Assembly (NCBI RefSeq): GCF_037975245.1
Contig: NC_092572.1
Location: 25,143,989 to 25,207,988 of the forward strand
Direction: 5' to 3'
Source of the DNA: Apostichopus japonicus
Lineage: Eukaryota > Echinodermata > Holothuroidea > Aspidochirotida > Stichopodidae
Length of the DNA stretch: 64,000 bases
Position numbers and translations under genes: made by a program. The notes beneath the pieces were generated by a model, which saw only the letters and a list, made by a program, of their open reading frames with translations, did no database searches and had not been told where the DNA came from. Shown one piece after another: positions 1-13,051 of the stretch (positions are counted from its first letter, which is position 1; every line of letters begins with the position of its first letter).

Positions 1-164
1 TAACGAAACAATAAAAACCAATGGATACGTTGCAAAGTTCAATGAAGTTAACCAAACATCTTAGTATGTTGTTCACTTACCCTAGAGTAAATGCCATATG
101 AAAATATCCTGTTAAAGATGTAGCATTTTGAATTTAAATCTATATTTTAATTTATTTACTATAG

Positions 165-269
165 GCTAAGAAACTCATCGAGAATTTACAAAAAAGGACG
201 CTGGTAGTAGACGAAATTCAAACAGTGGATTTGGAGAGAGTGCATCGTATGGATCATTTGCAGGAAAAA
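165..269 (+). CDS. Coiled-coil exon 1 of + strand ZU5-UPA gene
   Basis: Acceptor CTATAG and donor GTTAGT frame 105 nt, 35 codons, phase 0 to 0. The peptide begins AKKLIENLQKRT and ends HLQEK, rich in K, E, L and Q as in a coiled coil. Upstream exons must lie outside the window. Confidence 0.7.
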
Positions 270-3200
270 GTTAGTACCGCCTTTCGTCTTGCAAAACACG
301 GTTTGTTTCTACCATCATTGTCAATTAATTTTCTTAGGTAAACAGTTGCTAAACCCTTTAAGTAAGCTCCTAGTCATATTCCTTCTTGTAGATAATACAA
401 CATGAAACGCTTCTGAAAGAACACGGTGACTCACTCAGAAAAGAAGAGGAATATCTGACAGAACGCATCGGAGCTAATCGAAAGTCGTTGCAGACGTTAC
501 AGAAGTCGATACGGACAGTAAGTGCTGAAAAACGTATGGAGTTCTTGTAGAAATGTTTTGTTTGGTTGAATCATGGTAGTCCGGATCCTTCAACTATACA
601 GAAACTGCATTGCAGATGAATTTTTTTAATCCTTATTTTAGGTCTCTCCTAGTAAATGTGTATGAAGTAATGGATACAGTTCATAGCATATGTAATTAAG
701 ACCTTCAACGTTAACATAGCTATCTATGGATATATTGAATCAGCACCATACTCGAGTGTATAATGAAAAGCATTTGTCTTAATATAACAGTTACATCAAA
801 CTACAAATCTGGAAATGGAACGATTGAGTTTAAGTTATGTTGTGTTTTACTATACATTTCTATATAATGAAATGAAACATTCCACGACGAATTGATATAT
901 CAGTTATTCATTCTCTGAATTAGTTGACTGCGTAATGAATGTGGCAGCGCCGTAGTAATCGATCAGTTAGTTAGCTGTTTTACCACGCTAAGTACATACA
1001 TGTCTATCAGGGAGAAGCTAAATGGCAACTTACACTTCATGTCTGGTGGCTATCCAAATAACAGTTTTAGCTGTTTGCTCATATTAGCATACCTAGCTAT
1101 TTAGCCTAAGCAGTTCTGTGTGATTTATAATGTTAGTATCATAGTCTGCTCCCTTCAGTGGCTACTTATTTACGGGACGAAAAGTTACAATGGTCACTTT
1201 AAATATTAATGCACAGTAGTTTAGGTTTGTTTATTCCACTTATTGTAGAATATCATAAGACGAAATTTAATGTTGTTTACCTTTCATAGAGAATCAAAAA
1301 TAAGCATGCCTAATAGTATTATCCGCACCTACCTTCTGTAAGAAATACAGAAGTAAATATAGAATATTTCCAAACTAAACATCCAAGGCAACCCGAGTCA
1401 AAACAAACATTGAAACTGCAGCTTTGTTATAATCATAAGCAGCTAATCTTATCTTGTAGTATGTACATTAATTATACTGTTTGAAAAGTTGATGAATGTA
1501 ATTATGAGGCATTGCGCTAGTTGAGCTGACAGAAAATGATTTTTTTTTATGGAGAGAGGGGTGATAAAATGTGTGATCACTTACTTTAGGGTGCAGTGTG
1601 ATATAAGAGGATATACTTTCTCGACGTGAACATAAAATTGTAACCAATTGAAATAAGAAGGTAACTGGTGACTACTATTATCATCATTAGCCAATTTGTC
1701 TGAAGAAAGTACAATAGGCGTTAGATAGTTTGAATTCATCTTTTTTTTATTCCCAGATTGATAATACATATCAACAAAGGGATCAACACATACCAGGTAA
1801 AACAAATTGAATTGATTTGTATTTCCCTTTGATTCCATTCCTATGTTAAGGCGAAGACTACTATACACACCGTTTGTTCAAAGCATTGTTATCCATCTTC
1901 AGTTGGACCACGCTCTAATAATGAAAGAAGAAAAGAAACTCACCAAAGTAGCTGCAGCATATCATGTTAAACTCTTTGATGTCAGCTCATTATATTAATC
2001 GCCTAATTTGCAGTTGACATAAGAAAATGAGGCAATTTCGTAATGTGTTAAAAATTAAAGGCGTAAAATTTTAATCGTAAGATTGTTGTTCGAGTACTAA
2101 TGAGTATGAATGTTGAATGTTGGATCCATAATGTATGTTTATTATATAAATTAAAATCACCCATTTTGTTTTCTTTCCTTCAGGGCCGTCGAGAAGTACC
2201 CAGTATATAGCCGCACAGATAATAGGCAACGATGGAGGAGTTTTGGAACTCGCTGAGAGCAATGTTCGAATAGAGTTTCCTCAAGGGGCGTTAAAGGAAC
2301 CAACCAAAATTGAAATGCGTCTCATTCCGTCTCCCTTAGTAGATTGGGAAGGCTGTTTCTCAAGTCATTCAACTGTGGTTGTAGAGCTCCTACCAAACAA
2401 TTTAAAATTGCTTCGTTGTGCACAGCTAAAGTTGCCACATTGCCTTTTGCTGAAAAGTTCTTACCCACCTGACTCTGTACAAGTTTATATGAGTCATCAC
2501 AAAGAAGGTTCGGATCATTTTACGTGTATTATGACCTAATTATGATATGAAACTATGAACGTTGAATTGTTATAGCATAAATGACATCATCGATTATTAA
2601 AATATGTTCCTTTTTTTTTTTTAACACTAAGATTTTATTTCGTTTAGCGCGAGCCTACTCACTACGTATTTCTAACATGATACTTAAACAGCTTTTCACA
2701 ATATTGCATGTCACTGTAGGATTTACATTCAAATTTAGTCCAATGCAGTGTATCACTATGAATTATTCGTTTGGGATGAATAATCTTACTTTAATTTAGT
2801 AATGTGTAAAAGTAGGTTGGCCTGACGTTTCGATCCTAGCAGGATCTTCTTCAAAGGCTAAATGACATGTAACAGTAACAGAAGGGACAAAAACACGCAC
2901 AAAATACAGACGGTGAATGAGCATGGTGAACACAAAGAGTTAGATGTAAGGGGATTAGTAGACAAGGGATGGATAGAAGAAAGAAAGAAACCAACAGGGG
3001 AAGAGGAGAGGTAGGAGATAAACAGTGGAGGGACAAAAAGAGGATTAAGGGAAGGGGGTAGGGAATAAACCTGAGAAGGACAAAGACGGACGAGAGCGTT
3101 CCTCAGCATCTGACCGCTTTCTCATATAGAGGGAGGTGAAGGCGCCTGATTTATCATCTTTCACGTATTCACCTAGCGTAAATAATGCCTAGGGTCATAT

Positions 3201-4999
3201 GATCTATTCAATGCTAATACCTGATACTCTTCTTTCGCAGGTGATACACCAGTTTGGGAACACATGGATACTGTTGCGTATCAACTAGCTCCAAAACATT
3301 GTACAATTGATCTTCATAGTTTTTGCTGGGTAAAATATGAAATAGACAGTACCATTGTTGAGGGTAAAAGACTTAACTTATATACCGCAGCGGCAAAAAT
3401 GACGATACACGATAACACCACTCAAGTGGAAGTTGGATTCTATCCTGACCTTCCTGGATACGGTCGGGTAAGTTCTTTGTTCACACTTTTAATTCACAGA
3501 ATACAATTCTCTAAACCTCGAAAGTCCATGAAATATTTATTCTCAATTTTTGTTATAGATCCTTAGGGACAACGACAAAATATTTCTAGGACAACTGAAG
3601 CCATATGTATTTATGAAAGAGAGCAAAGAGCCCCTCGAAATTCATTTTCACCGAATCGTTCCAAGGTCTTGGATGAACATCGCACCAGAAGACAACCCAA
3701 AGGTATATTTTGGTGATACGGCACCGTCATGTCATATTTCTTAGTATTGTAAAATATCGTTTTACTGCAGTTTATATGGCGTTTAACGGAACATCGTGGG
3801 TCAAAGAAAAATATAGGAAAGTTATAACCTGCATGATTGAGAAAAAAATTACAATTGTTTTATGAACTGTTAACAGAAAAGGAAAGCTGATCCAATTTTA
3901 CAATTTGTAGAAGATTATAAAGAGTCTCTTGTAAGTGCCTTTATAAGAATAATTTGTTACCATTGGATTTTCTAATCTGTTTCGATTCTGCGGCTTTTTT
4001 ATAGCGGAAACAGGTTACAATGTCTGTGAAGTTTTTCCTTACCGAATCTAAAATCAAAATTGTTATTGTGCAGAATTGCTTATGAAATGTTTTAAGGAAA
4101 GGTATATTTTAAGCAATGTACAATGCAACGAATGATACATGCGCTTTTGCTAGCCAATATGATTCCGTAAACGCTAGATGACCGTTTGTACTATTTCTAA
4201 CTTGAGAAATTACTAGTTGTTTTGTTGTTTAAAGTGAGTCACAAATGCCAAGTTTACATCTCTTTAATTCTTTGCAAAGATTATTCCTTTCCGAAGTGTT
4301 GAAATTTCCGAGGAGAGATCGTGCCAGTTTACCTTTGAAGGGAAGGAAGACTCTGGTTTCAATATTCCCATGTGCATGTTCAACGTAGGGCAGAACAACA
4401 ATATGATTGAGTTATCCATACGTCCAGAGGTTTGTTGCTCAATACACTTTGTAATTTTATGAAATGCCTGTAAAGGGTTACGTCAATTAAGTTCAGATAT
4501 GACGATTTGGCAAGCAAAAATTCCGGTGGCAGCCTTTATGACACCAATATGAACGAAAAACTGTTACTTTGCTACTCTGCCAAGTTCTAACATCTCGTCA
4601 ACGCATGATTGATTGAACTCAACTTATACTGAATGCTAAAATTGTCCTGAACTCCAGGATAGGAATAACAGTAGGCTACAGATGATAACTGAAACTAATG
4701 TATTTCTATTACAATAGTCTCGTTTATTTATGTCGGGATACAATGCTTGGTTTGCAGTCAACTTTTTCTGGGGGTCTATTTCATGTTTTATGTCTTCGTA
4801 GAACTATTAATTTTCTTTGTGTATAAGTGAGTTAAATATTTTGCAGATAAAAGAAACAACATGTTTGCCAGGTTACATTCACAGAATCTTGTATGCTTTT
4901 CACTTTAAAGGCTCTGAGGATATGATATCGAAAGATGCAGAAAATTCTGTGCAATCGAATGCAACTTTAGCAAGCAGAATATGTCAACACTTTAAATAA
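165..4999 (+). CDS. Coiled-coil / ZU5 / UPA protein, 3' part of gene
   Basis: Nine exons join in one frame: 165-269, 392-517, 1757-1796, 2184-2507, 3241-3467, 3559-3702, 3877-3930, 4280-4429 and 4847-4999 (stop TAA at 4997). They total 1323 nt, or 441 codons with the stop, and every junction has GT-AG ends and matching phase. The order is two charged coiled-coil exons, a 40-nt linker, a ZU5 domain, then a UPA domain over four exons and a short tail. No signal peptide, membrane span or death domain is visible, so a cytoplasmic protein is likely. ZU5-UPA is known from UNC5, PIDD, ankyrins and the NLRP1/CARD8 FIIND. The 5' end lies left of the window. A paralogue runs on the other strand at 39945-63529; this copy lacks its amplified acidic exons. 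The specific role is unknown. Confidence 0.82.
392..517 (+). CDS. Coiled-coil exon 2 of + strand ZU5-UPA gene
   Basis: Acceptor TTGTAG, donor GTAAGT, 126 nt, 42 codons, phase 0 to 0. The peptide starts IIQHETLLKEHGDSLRKEEE. Its length and phase are identical to the nine coiled-coil exons of the - strand paralogue. Confidence 0.75.
1757..1796 (+). CDS. 40-nt linker exon (phase 0 to 1)
   Basis: A strong acceptor (T-rich tract then TTCCCAG) and donor GTAAAA bracket 40 nt that read IDNTYQQRDQHIP plus one base. This supplies exactly the phase change needed between the coiled-coil exon and the ZU5 exon. The - strand paralogue has a 40-nt exon of the same phase at 53550-53589, also ending in a proline codon plus G. 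Confidence 0.65.
2184..2507 (+). CDS. ZU5 domain exon
   Basis: Acceptor CCTTCAG, donor GTTCGG, 324 nt, phase 1 to 1. It shows the ZU5 pattern: a glycine-led start (GGVLELAESNVRIEFPQGAL), a central VVVELLPNN strand, LPHC, and a terminal SHHKEG. The paralogous exon at 42152-42481 aligns through all of these. The donor after SHHKE matches the paralogue donor after SHHDE, which fixes the exon end although the frame stays open to 2539. Confidence 0.85.
2814..3110. repeat. Dispersed repeat in intron, purine-rich tail
   Basis: About 45 bp at 2814-2859 (containing GACGTTTCGATCCTAGCAGG) recurs in reverse complement at 16443-16487. It is followed by about 240 bp that are A/G-rich on the + strand. This is a mobile-repeat relic inside the ZU5-UPA intron; the family is not identified. 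Confidence 0.6.
3241..3467 (+). CDS. UPA domain exon a
   Basis: Acceptor TTTCGCAG, donor GTAAGT, 227 nt, phase 1 to 0. It holds the start of the UPA fold (HCTIDLHSFCWVKYEID) and ends GFYPDLPGYGR. The F-C-W at codons 3321-3329 sits where self-cleaving FIIND proteins carry F-S. The - strand paralogue exon is also exactly 227 nt. Confidence 0.82.
3559..3702 (+). CDS. UPA domain exon b
   Basis: Acceptor GTTATAG, donor GTATAT, 144 nt, 48 codons, phase 0. It contains LKPYVFMKESKEPLEIHFH and ends EDNPK. The paralogue exon 40393-40536 has the same length and ends DENPK. Confidence 0.82.
3877..3930 (+). CDS. 54-nt exon inside UPA region
   Basis: Acceptor TTAACAG, donor GTAAGT, 18 codons, KRKADPILQFVEDYKESL, phase 0 to 0. 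No counterpart was found in the 298-bp intron at the same place in the - strand gene. It may be specific to this copy or an optional exon. Confidence 0.6.
4280..4429 (+). CDS. UPA domain exon c
   Basis: Acceptor TTGCAAAG, donor GTTTGT, 150 nt, 50 codons. It begins IIPFRSVEISEERSC and ends IELSIRPE. The - strand exon 39945-40094 has the same length and closely similar sequence. Confidence 0.82.
4847..4999 (+). CDS. Terminal coding exon
   Basis: Acceptor TTTTGCAG, then 50 codons from IKETTCLPGYIHRILYAFHF to RICQHFK and TAA. An AATAAA overlaps the stop (4995-5000) and another lies at 5409-5414; either could be a poly(A) signal. A second open stretch behind a TTTTACAG acceptor (5150-5286) could be an alternative 3' exon, but no donor links to it. 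Confidence 0.65.
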   Translation: MKETTCLPGYIHRILYAFHFKGSEDMISKDAENSVQSNATLASRICQHFK

Positions 5000-5299
5000 A
5001 CTTGTTAAAGTGTTACCTCTGTTTCGTTCACTTGTGCTATTTGCTCCCTGACACCACTATGGAATGACGCACGTTTCATATTTGTAAACGGTGCTTATAC
5101 CTTATGCATACTGAGCATAAACCAAAGTTTGGTTATTCAAATTTTACAGGTGGTAAATTGGAAATCAGCGAGGCAATCACTAATCAATTGACTAACAATA
5201 TGATAAACATACAATTATTAAGAAATAATATGGAAATGGAGAGTCTCTCAGTGGATTATTTATTAACTTATTTGAATATTTTATGAGACCAACAAGGGA

Positions 5300-8200
5300 G
5301 ATCCTCATGACATCTTAAGCTTTGTCATATGTATCGAAGAAGGCCAGTCATATTTCGAGACATGTTCATCCTTACTTTAGGAATCAATCATGATACTAGA
5401 GAACTCGAAATAAATAAGGAATCTTAAAGCTGGATCTCAAAATATATATTTTTGAACAGAACTTAGTTGAATGGAAATTAATGACCAAGGCCAATGACCA
5501 AGACCAAGGCAATGACCAAGATGTATGTTCCGGAACAGTGAAAAGAAGTTTCAGCTTCATGTGTTATTCGAACCGGGCCTCCCGCAATAAAGATGTTTTG
5601 GAAGATAGATCGTGTATACGTCATTGAGCAAATGTTTCTGAAGAAATGTGTATTACAGTGTTAGAATGCCACATCGAATGGCTTATCTACACTGAATAGG
5701 AGAAAATATAGATGATGAATGTGTATTAATAAATTATCGATTTATTTTTCTTCTTTCCCAGGTACTCGAGGAGTGAATGGTGAGCAACCTCAATGGACGA
5801 ATCAGATACTCAAAATACAACTGTATTAAACTTATTTAACGAGTCCAGGACTTATCTTAGGATGTCTGACAGTTCTAAACGGAATAGACTACTGTAAATG
5901 ATGCTAGAAACGTTAAAATCCAAAATATATTTCAGATGAAGAAAAATGAATTTGTATTTTAAGATTTTCTAGTTCATTCGACTCTTTGGCATATTTAGGT
6001 GGTGAGACATCGCTTTAATCTTATCAAATTCTAGGTTTGCTGTATATTGTTGTGATTGACAAGACGTCTAGGTCAGTGTTCCTTGGCAGGGTAATGGTGA
6101 CAACTTGAAATCTCGGTGAAGTCCTTTTGAATCTTAAGTAAAGTATGACGTTTTACGTTAAACGAACTGGCGTGAGAATATATCATTAACTAATGTCAAT
6201 TCAGTATACAAACTAGAAATTTATTATTAATCGGAAACAGTCGAAAGGCAACAAAAGTGTGTCTCCTTTTCAAGAAAACTTTTTTGTTTTGTGTTTCTTC
6301 AACCATTTAAGCAGCTGCCACTGGAACTACAACATATTTAATTCAAATATCAACACCCTCATATTTCCTATAGCCATACATCAATGTTTCAAAGGTTTCT
6401 TTGTAATGCTTAATAAAATGAAACTGAAACGTCACATTACTTTATGTAGTTATATGTAGATTAATAATTATGATGACAATTATTATGATATATAAGTTGA
6501 TCTATACATTTTCGTATTCTCAATAAAGTAAACATAGTAACACGTAATCTCATGTTCTGTTTTAGACCATGAAAGATAAAGCAAGAAAATAATCAATATT
6601 TCACTTGATTTTAATAGAGCTCTCGATCTTATTAAGCTCCAATCTTGAGGAGCAAAGTCGACATTTATTAAAAATATTCATAGTTATTCAAGTTGATATG
6701 TACATCGTTGTCATTTTTGTAAAATATAAGGCTTACACTTCGGTGAATTGTAAATATGAATATCAAATTTCGACTGCAATACTGTACTATACTTTAGCCA
6801 TTTGCACCACTATTATAGGGAGTGACTGTAAAGAGCACGGGTTAACATGTAAGAAGTTTCCTTTTTACTTTACTTTGTCGGTTACGAAATGTAAAGCAAA
6901 AATAGGCTAATTATAGTGCTCTCCAGATTATACGTTGCTGGACAAAAAATGGAAAATTTTAGCCGAAATTAACTTGAGAGGGATTTGAACAATTGAAACC
7001 TGCCAAATTGGAAGTGATTTTGTGCCTTTGGGTAGGATGGGGTCGTTCGCATCCCAATACCCGCTTAATATGTACGGACATCGTCATCGATGCATCGAGG
7101 AATTTTAAGGCTCTCCTACAACTATAAATTTTATTTTTTTATTGAAAGGATCACTTTATATTGAACAATTTTATACGTTAGTAAATGACTTAGTTTGAAG
7201 CAACATTTTATTATTTTATTGTTGTTACGTGATGTGTACCTAAGTAATAAAATGTACCTGCTGAGAACGTGTTGTTTGTATTTTGTATCGGTTGCATGAC
7301 TAATTAATAAAACCGATGTTCAGCCATTTTCAGTGGTACTGCCATGTGGATAAATAATGTAACTACCATGAGTCGTGGGTTCGAGCACTTGCTAACTAAT
7401 ATGAGATGAGTTTATCATCCAAACGAAATCCGTTATTATCCAATTCCTTTTAAAGGATTGAAAATGATCATTTTAAAATAGAGGCTTTTCGGATTCTACG
7501 TTATGCAAATATAGATGAATAGGCACTCCAGACCGATAAAGCACTGTGTAAATAGTGTTTTTAAAATGGATACATCCTTTATAATATGTTCACTTCCACG
7601 TGGCAATCAAGTATTTGAAACTAGCAGCTACATCGCCTCCAACTTGTGTTTTCGCGCGAGATATCGATCTAGAACGGGCGGTACTTAGAGTCAATTACAA
7701 GGGAGTCATTCTATACTTCTGCTGTAGTAAAAATCACCATAACAAGTGTCCTACGATGTACTCACCATTGTTCCCTGCTTAGGTTATAACACTTGTACAT
7801 TTGTTTGCGAGCCTATAGTCAGTTTGAATATGCCTACACATATTGGAAATACTAGATATTTCGAAATATATTACTATTGCTATTAAAAGATAGTAAATCC
7901 AGTATGACACTAACGCCTCCCCCAACACAAGTTGAAAACATATCCTACATTTCATTTATTGTTACATAGTCTTTCCTTACCGGTTGATTTCCATTTTTAA
8001 TCAGTATTTTAATGATTCGAGCAAATAAACATAACGTTCAGGGAAACAGTTTCTTAGATTAAGTCGCAAAAGGTCACCAAATTCTTAGCTTAAGTCGCAG
8101 GGGAAAGTTCACCGAATAACCACCACTAGATCTAGGGCACTTATCATGTACAAACTGAAGAACGATTTTATCAGAAATATAGAGAGCGACATACTTTGTC

Positions 8201-11200
8201 GTGTTGATAAGAACTTAGTTTCACCACAAAGTTTTGCCACAGTTTGCAGACTGCACCGCATTTATTGGAGTTCTTTCGTTCATAGCACTGAAACACAGTG
8301 TATAGCACTGAAACACAGTGTATGGAATGTAAAAATAGGAAGAAAGTTCGCCGGCCAATGTTGAGGCCTTTATGAGAACATAAAGTTGTTTCTGATGTAT
8401 TATTTGTTTACATATGTCTGTAGGTAGAACGCTACAACTTAGTATCTTTGCGATTTTTTTATGACATTCAAGCTGACCCGTTCTTCAATATTAAGAGTTT
8501 GAGTGCCTGCTTTACCTATTTGATGCCTAATTAATTAAACCGTTAGTCTCTTGTACCATAAATCTTTCTTGCTGATGTCTGTATATTGCAATAAACATTG
8601 AATGAACCATTAACAAATGTGTTAGCTTTAAAGAAAAGAAACAAAAATCCATGATATATCATACTTTCCAAAAACATGTGCAACTGATTTGAAATGCACT
8701 TTCAATAACTTCAGGCGATAAAGTATCTCAGTTTAATATTAATGTTTGTATTATTTCTGATAAGTTCACCTAAGCTATTTTCTGCGCAGTCTTCAACAAT
8801 GTTTACGTATATCAACTAACCGAGAACAAATCAAACAGACTTTGAACCTTGTAGAACTACTAATAGTTAGTTTTCAGCATAATTATGAACGGGGGTTTGC
8901 GTTGTAACTGTGATTCCATATCAATCTAAACCTAATGTATGAATGTAAGGTAGAGTGTTCACATTGCTTATACTCTTTTACGCGTTCTGAAAGCTTAAGC
9001 TTTCTTTATATTTAATACAAATAGCTTTTCAATAATGAGTAATATGGCAGAAAAATTACCCCGATTTGCAATATTTGGGCAAAATTGTATATTTTAACGT
9101 TAATTATGTGTGCACAAGTTTTACATGTTGTCAGTCCATTCACTGCGATTATACCAAAGGGCAGGAAAAACTGCGGATATCTGACCCACAGAATAGTTAA
9201 GATATCAGCAAGATTGCTGAAGTTTAAGATAATTCAAACAGAGATATTTTGTATTAATCATGAACAACCTGGAAAATACAAAACAACATTTCCTTAAAGC
9301 GTTTTTGTACTGAACTGAGTGACATGCTTAGGGAAAAAGGAGGTTTGGATAATTAGACATTATGTACAATGCCTAATGGGGTATGTGGGTCTAGCTTTGT
9401 TGAATGTATCAACTTAAAGTGAATCCTTGATGTCACAACCATGTTCACACAGTTATTGCCTCTTTTGTCAGGAGGGCAGAGTCTGGTTAGTTTTTAGCCT
9501 CTAAACTATATATGTATATGATTAGATGACCTGTTGTTAGTACACCTTTCTAGCTGTTTCGCGAAAATGGAGAAACTTCTAAACCAACCCAAAAATAGTT
9601 ACTATGCAAAATGTATAGCCTTGATTTTCTCCTAGCACTGCTTCCCCTATTTCCAAAAGAGAAATGTTAAACCTTCTTTGCCACACCTTACAAATGTTAA
9701 CTTATAAAATTATAACGAAAAAAATTGTGGTATGTAAGGCACGTCTGAAGAACCACGAATTTGTCTTTAGATGCCAGGATGGCGAAACGTGTGTACATGC
9801 TATAGATATGTTCACCAAATCGAAACCAAAAGACAATGTTTGACTTGGTGTTGATTTATTTGATAATTTATGATACTAATATTTATTCTGTTAGTATACA
9901 TAAATACCTTGTGTAAGGTTCATACCATAAGTAGATATATGATTGGACTTTGTATTGCAATAAACAACTGTGAACCTGTGTGGATACGCTTTACTCAATG
10001 CAAGTAAAAAGGGAGGAGTGACGCCCGTTTCTTCGTCACTTTGATATGCGTCTGTGTGTGTGTTGATTCGTGTGCATTTCAAACTAGATCTCACCAATGG
10101 AATGTATCACATGACTCTTTTTATATGAAAATATCACAAAGTTAAGTACTCTGAGATGTAAAACCATCACACACGCAACCCCATTCTAGTGTTGAAGCAA
10201 TCACCACTTCGCAGTTAAAAAAGCATACTATATTTGTTCAACGACTCGAATATTTTACAAATTAAACAAATTAGCATAGCATACTTATATTCCATGTAAA
10301 AAATGTTGCAGTTGATATCGTTAACATTATCAGTGGTAACAAACCCCTTCAGTAAGTTAGAGTACTAAAGTTAACTGATCGTATGCGGGAACACATTTTT
10401 GTACTTGACAAACATTTTTTTAACATGCTTTCACCGTACTGTTAACCTACTAATACACTGAGAATATGAGGATATTGTTAAATATGATACTTTCAACCAA
10501 AGACCTTTTAAGCATGTAAGAAATATTTCATCCCGAACTTTAACAGTAAATATTCAATTTTTAATATGTAAGAACTAACATGTTTTGCTAATCCGTAGTG
10601 GCTGCGAGTAGTAGACATGGTTAAATAATATTATTACAGAATGCCATATGTTGTTCAAATGATTTGAGTTTGTTAGTTATCGACATTGAAGTTAAACCTC
10701 TACGTGTTAGATGCTCTAACATTGTTTGACCCCGAATTTATTCTGCACCTTATGGAAACGCTTTTCATATATAGATTCTTTGACCGGTATAACAATTAGA
10801 AACCAGTTGTATTGGCTTCTTCATAATAAATTATCCTTTCGCATAACAATTAGCACACTGCAAACTCAGACTTCAATAATTACATAATAACCAAACGAGG
10901 AAATTCACTGACGGGAGTTATAGGAAAGTAAAAGATAAACTTTTAATTTAACTTTGAATACTGTAATCTCTTTTCTGTTGTCAGTTGGAAAAAACGGAAT
11001 GAGAGTTTATCTTTTTACTTACAGTATACGAAAAACAATTGAGACTAGAACGTATCACAATGTAGTTCAAAATGTTACAATATAAATGAAGAAAGTAGTT
11101 GTCTTGTCTATGTTGTATACATAGACTCCTTTTGAAACCCATACTCCTTTTGAAACCAAATAAAAGCAACAAAAGTAAAAATGAAGAGAACAACAGAAAC

Positions 11201-11700
11201 AATCCACTAGAGCTCTTGTCTGCTTTGTTTATGATGCTAAGAATAGTGAAAATGAAAGTCCTTTAGCTTTTTTGTTGTTACTATAGTAATGATAAAGTGA
11301 CATGCTATCAGTAAAGCATCCACTTGAGAATTATATTGCGATTCAAAACTGGATGGTGTTAGTAATTTACCGATAGTTTATGTAAGCCCAATAGTTCAAA
11401 ACTCTGGGACTATTTTGGGAATTTCATCTTTGCATTATTTGCTTTTGATGATGCATGAAGCTATAAACAGACAATGTATTTTGGAAATTGATCAACGACG
11501 ATCTAAGGACATGGCAACCATCTAGTAACTCGTTGATGTTTTGGCCTGATTGGTAATAATCAAAGCTTTTGTTTATGCAGAACAGCAATTCATCTCAATT
11601 ATTACACTTAGTGCAGTTGTAACTAACAAGGAGCAGTTATAATGATAAGATAAGAGTTAAATGTTTTTGGTGAAAACTACTTCTCAATTATAAAACGATA
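5300..11700. other. Intergenic, no gene recognised
   Basis: About 6.4 kb of AT-rich sequence. Open frames are under about 100 codons, of mixed composition, without paired splice sites or recognisable domains. Two small direct repeats are visible: a short 'aatgaccaagg' repeat at 5481-5520 and a 20-bp direct duplication at 8283-8322. Confidence 0.5.
8283..8322. repeat. 20-bp direct duplication
   Basis: The unit TAGCACTGAAACACAGTGTA occurs twice in direct succession. Each unit contains the small inverted pair CACTG/CAGTG. Confidence 0.8.
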
Positions 11701-11742
11701 TTTCCTCTTCAATGATGACTTGGTAATTGTTTACGTTCATCT

Positions 11743-13051
11743 TTAATTGGCCGTGTTGGAACTCTGCCAAGGTGTCTCGCTGAGAAAAGAAATGTGATGA
11801 AAGCAATGAAACTATGACTATTGAATAAAAATGCAATATAAAAAACTCCGAATTTATATACTACGATCTAGTGTTTTGCACGTTTCCGTATTCATTCTTA
11901 AATAAAACAGAAAACTGAATTCAGCATAACCGTAGAAACATATGGCGTCAAAACTATCAATATTTTTAGGACACTAAATATTCAAGCCTGCATCAACTCA
12001 CTGGGAAGAAGTGACAGAAAATCAACAACTAGCAAATGTGGAGGGAATATATTTGAACTATAAATTGGCCGCTTGTAAAATTTGACCACAATAAGCACCT
12101 AACACAAAATCTACACTAATAATATAATATTACATCAAAGTCATTTTACGCACCTCCATTCTTCACGAAACTTTTCAACCTGTATAAAGACAAAAAAAGC
12201 AAGGATGTTAACTCTTTAATCTGTTAATATTGATATTCACGTTTTGCTTAAGAATTTATCCAGTTTGTCCACAAACGTTGTTTTCTCGCCTGTTCAGTCA
12301 GATTGCTTCCAGGAGCTTACCAATGCTTAATAACTATGCTAAATAACTAATGCTACATCGTATTGTTTGGCGGAGGGTAATTTTTGTTAGAAATGCCTCC
12401 AACAACGACTTTGTAAAGTGTAATAAATCATTACTACAAGTGTGTTCTTACCTCCTTCAAGTAATCCGTCTCCGTCAGCATCTTCTCTCCATATCGTTGC
12501 TTAAAAAAGAAATACAGAAAATATGATAAGCTCAAAACATTTTGTGCTTAATTTTTGTTTAAAAGGTAGTATCCTTTCATATTTTAATTCTCTCCATAAC
12601 TGTTTTGTTTTTATAAATTGTTACTTGAAAATCATATTACCTCGCCGCTGTTTTATTTATTTATTTTTGACAAGTGCATATTAGTTGAAATCTTCTGACT
12701 CTCTTGGTCAATGTTGCTAACAATCATCCTCAGTTAACTCTGTTAATCAGTGATTAAATGACTTTACTCACCTTCCATTTTCCTGATGTACATAACGAAT
12801 ACCAAGTCGCCGTCGGTATCCACGTAACTATGGAGCAAATTATTGAACACAGTTACATTTTAAAACTTCCAGAAAAGAAAAAGTGTGTTCTAGAGAGGAC
12901 ACAGTGAAAGTTTTTTAATTTACTGAGCATTTCTGATAATTTCAAATTCACATATGTAGTCTATTTAAACTTACCAGTAATATCCTCTTGTTGCAGCTTT
13001 CCTATCAAGGCGTTGCCCTCAATCGAGAAAGGTAGTAGGCAACAGTCGAAT
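11743..13051 (-). CDS. Short C-terminal exons of Ig-NACHT gene
   Basis: Five small exons: 13051-12975 (77 nt), 12827-12772 (56), 12499-12452 (48), 12179-12154 (26) and 11779-11743 (37, ending TAA). Each has GT-AG ends and the phases fit one frame, ending WQSSNTAN. There is no recognised domain. Because the exons are tiny, the true tail could differ, for example by exon skipping. Confidence 0.5.

Noticed and set aside
2524-2539. ZU5 frame continuing to a stop at 2539
   Set aside because: The paralogue and the phase of the next exon show a donor at 2508; the rest is intron read-through. The same applies to 42078-42151.
2814-2860. Hammerhead ribozyme near GAAACG
   Set aside because: The CUGAUGA core and the stems needed are absent.
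12452-12827. EF-hand-like words DTDGD and DADGDG in two receptor tail exons
   Set aside because: They occur in frames that do not fit the phase forced by the preceding exon; the in-phase reading is open and continuous.
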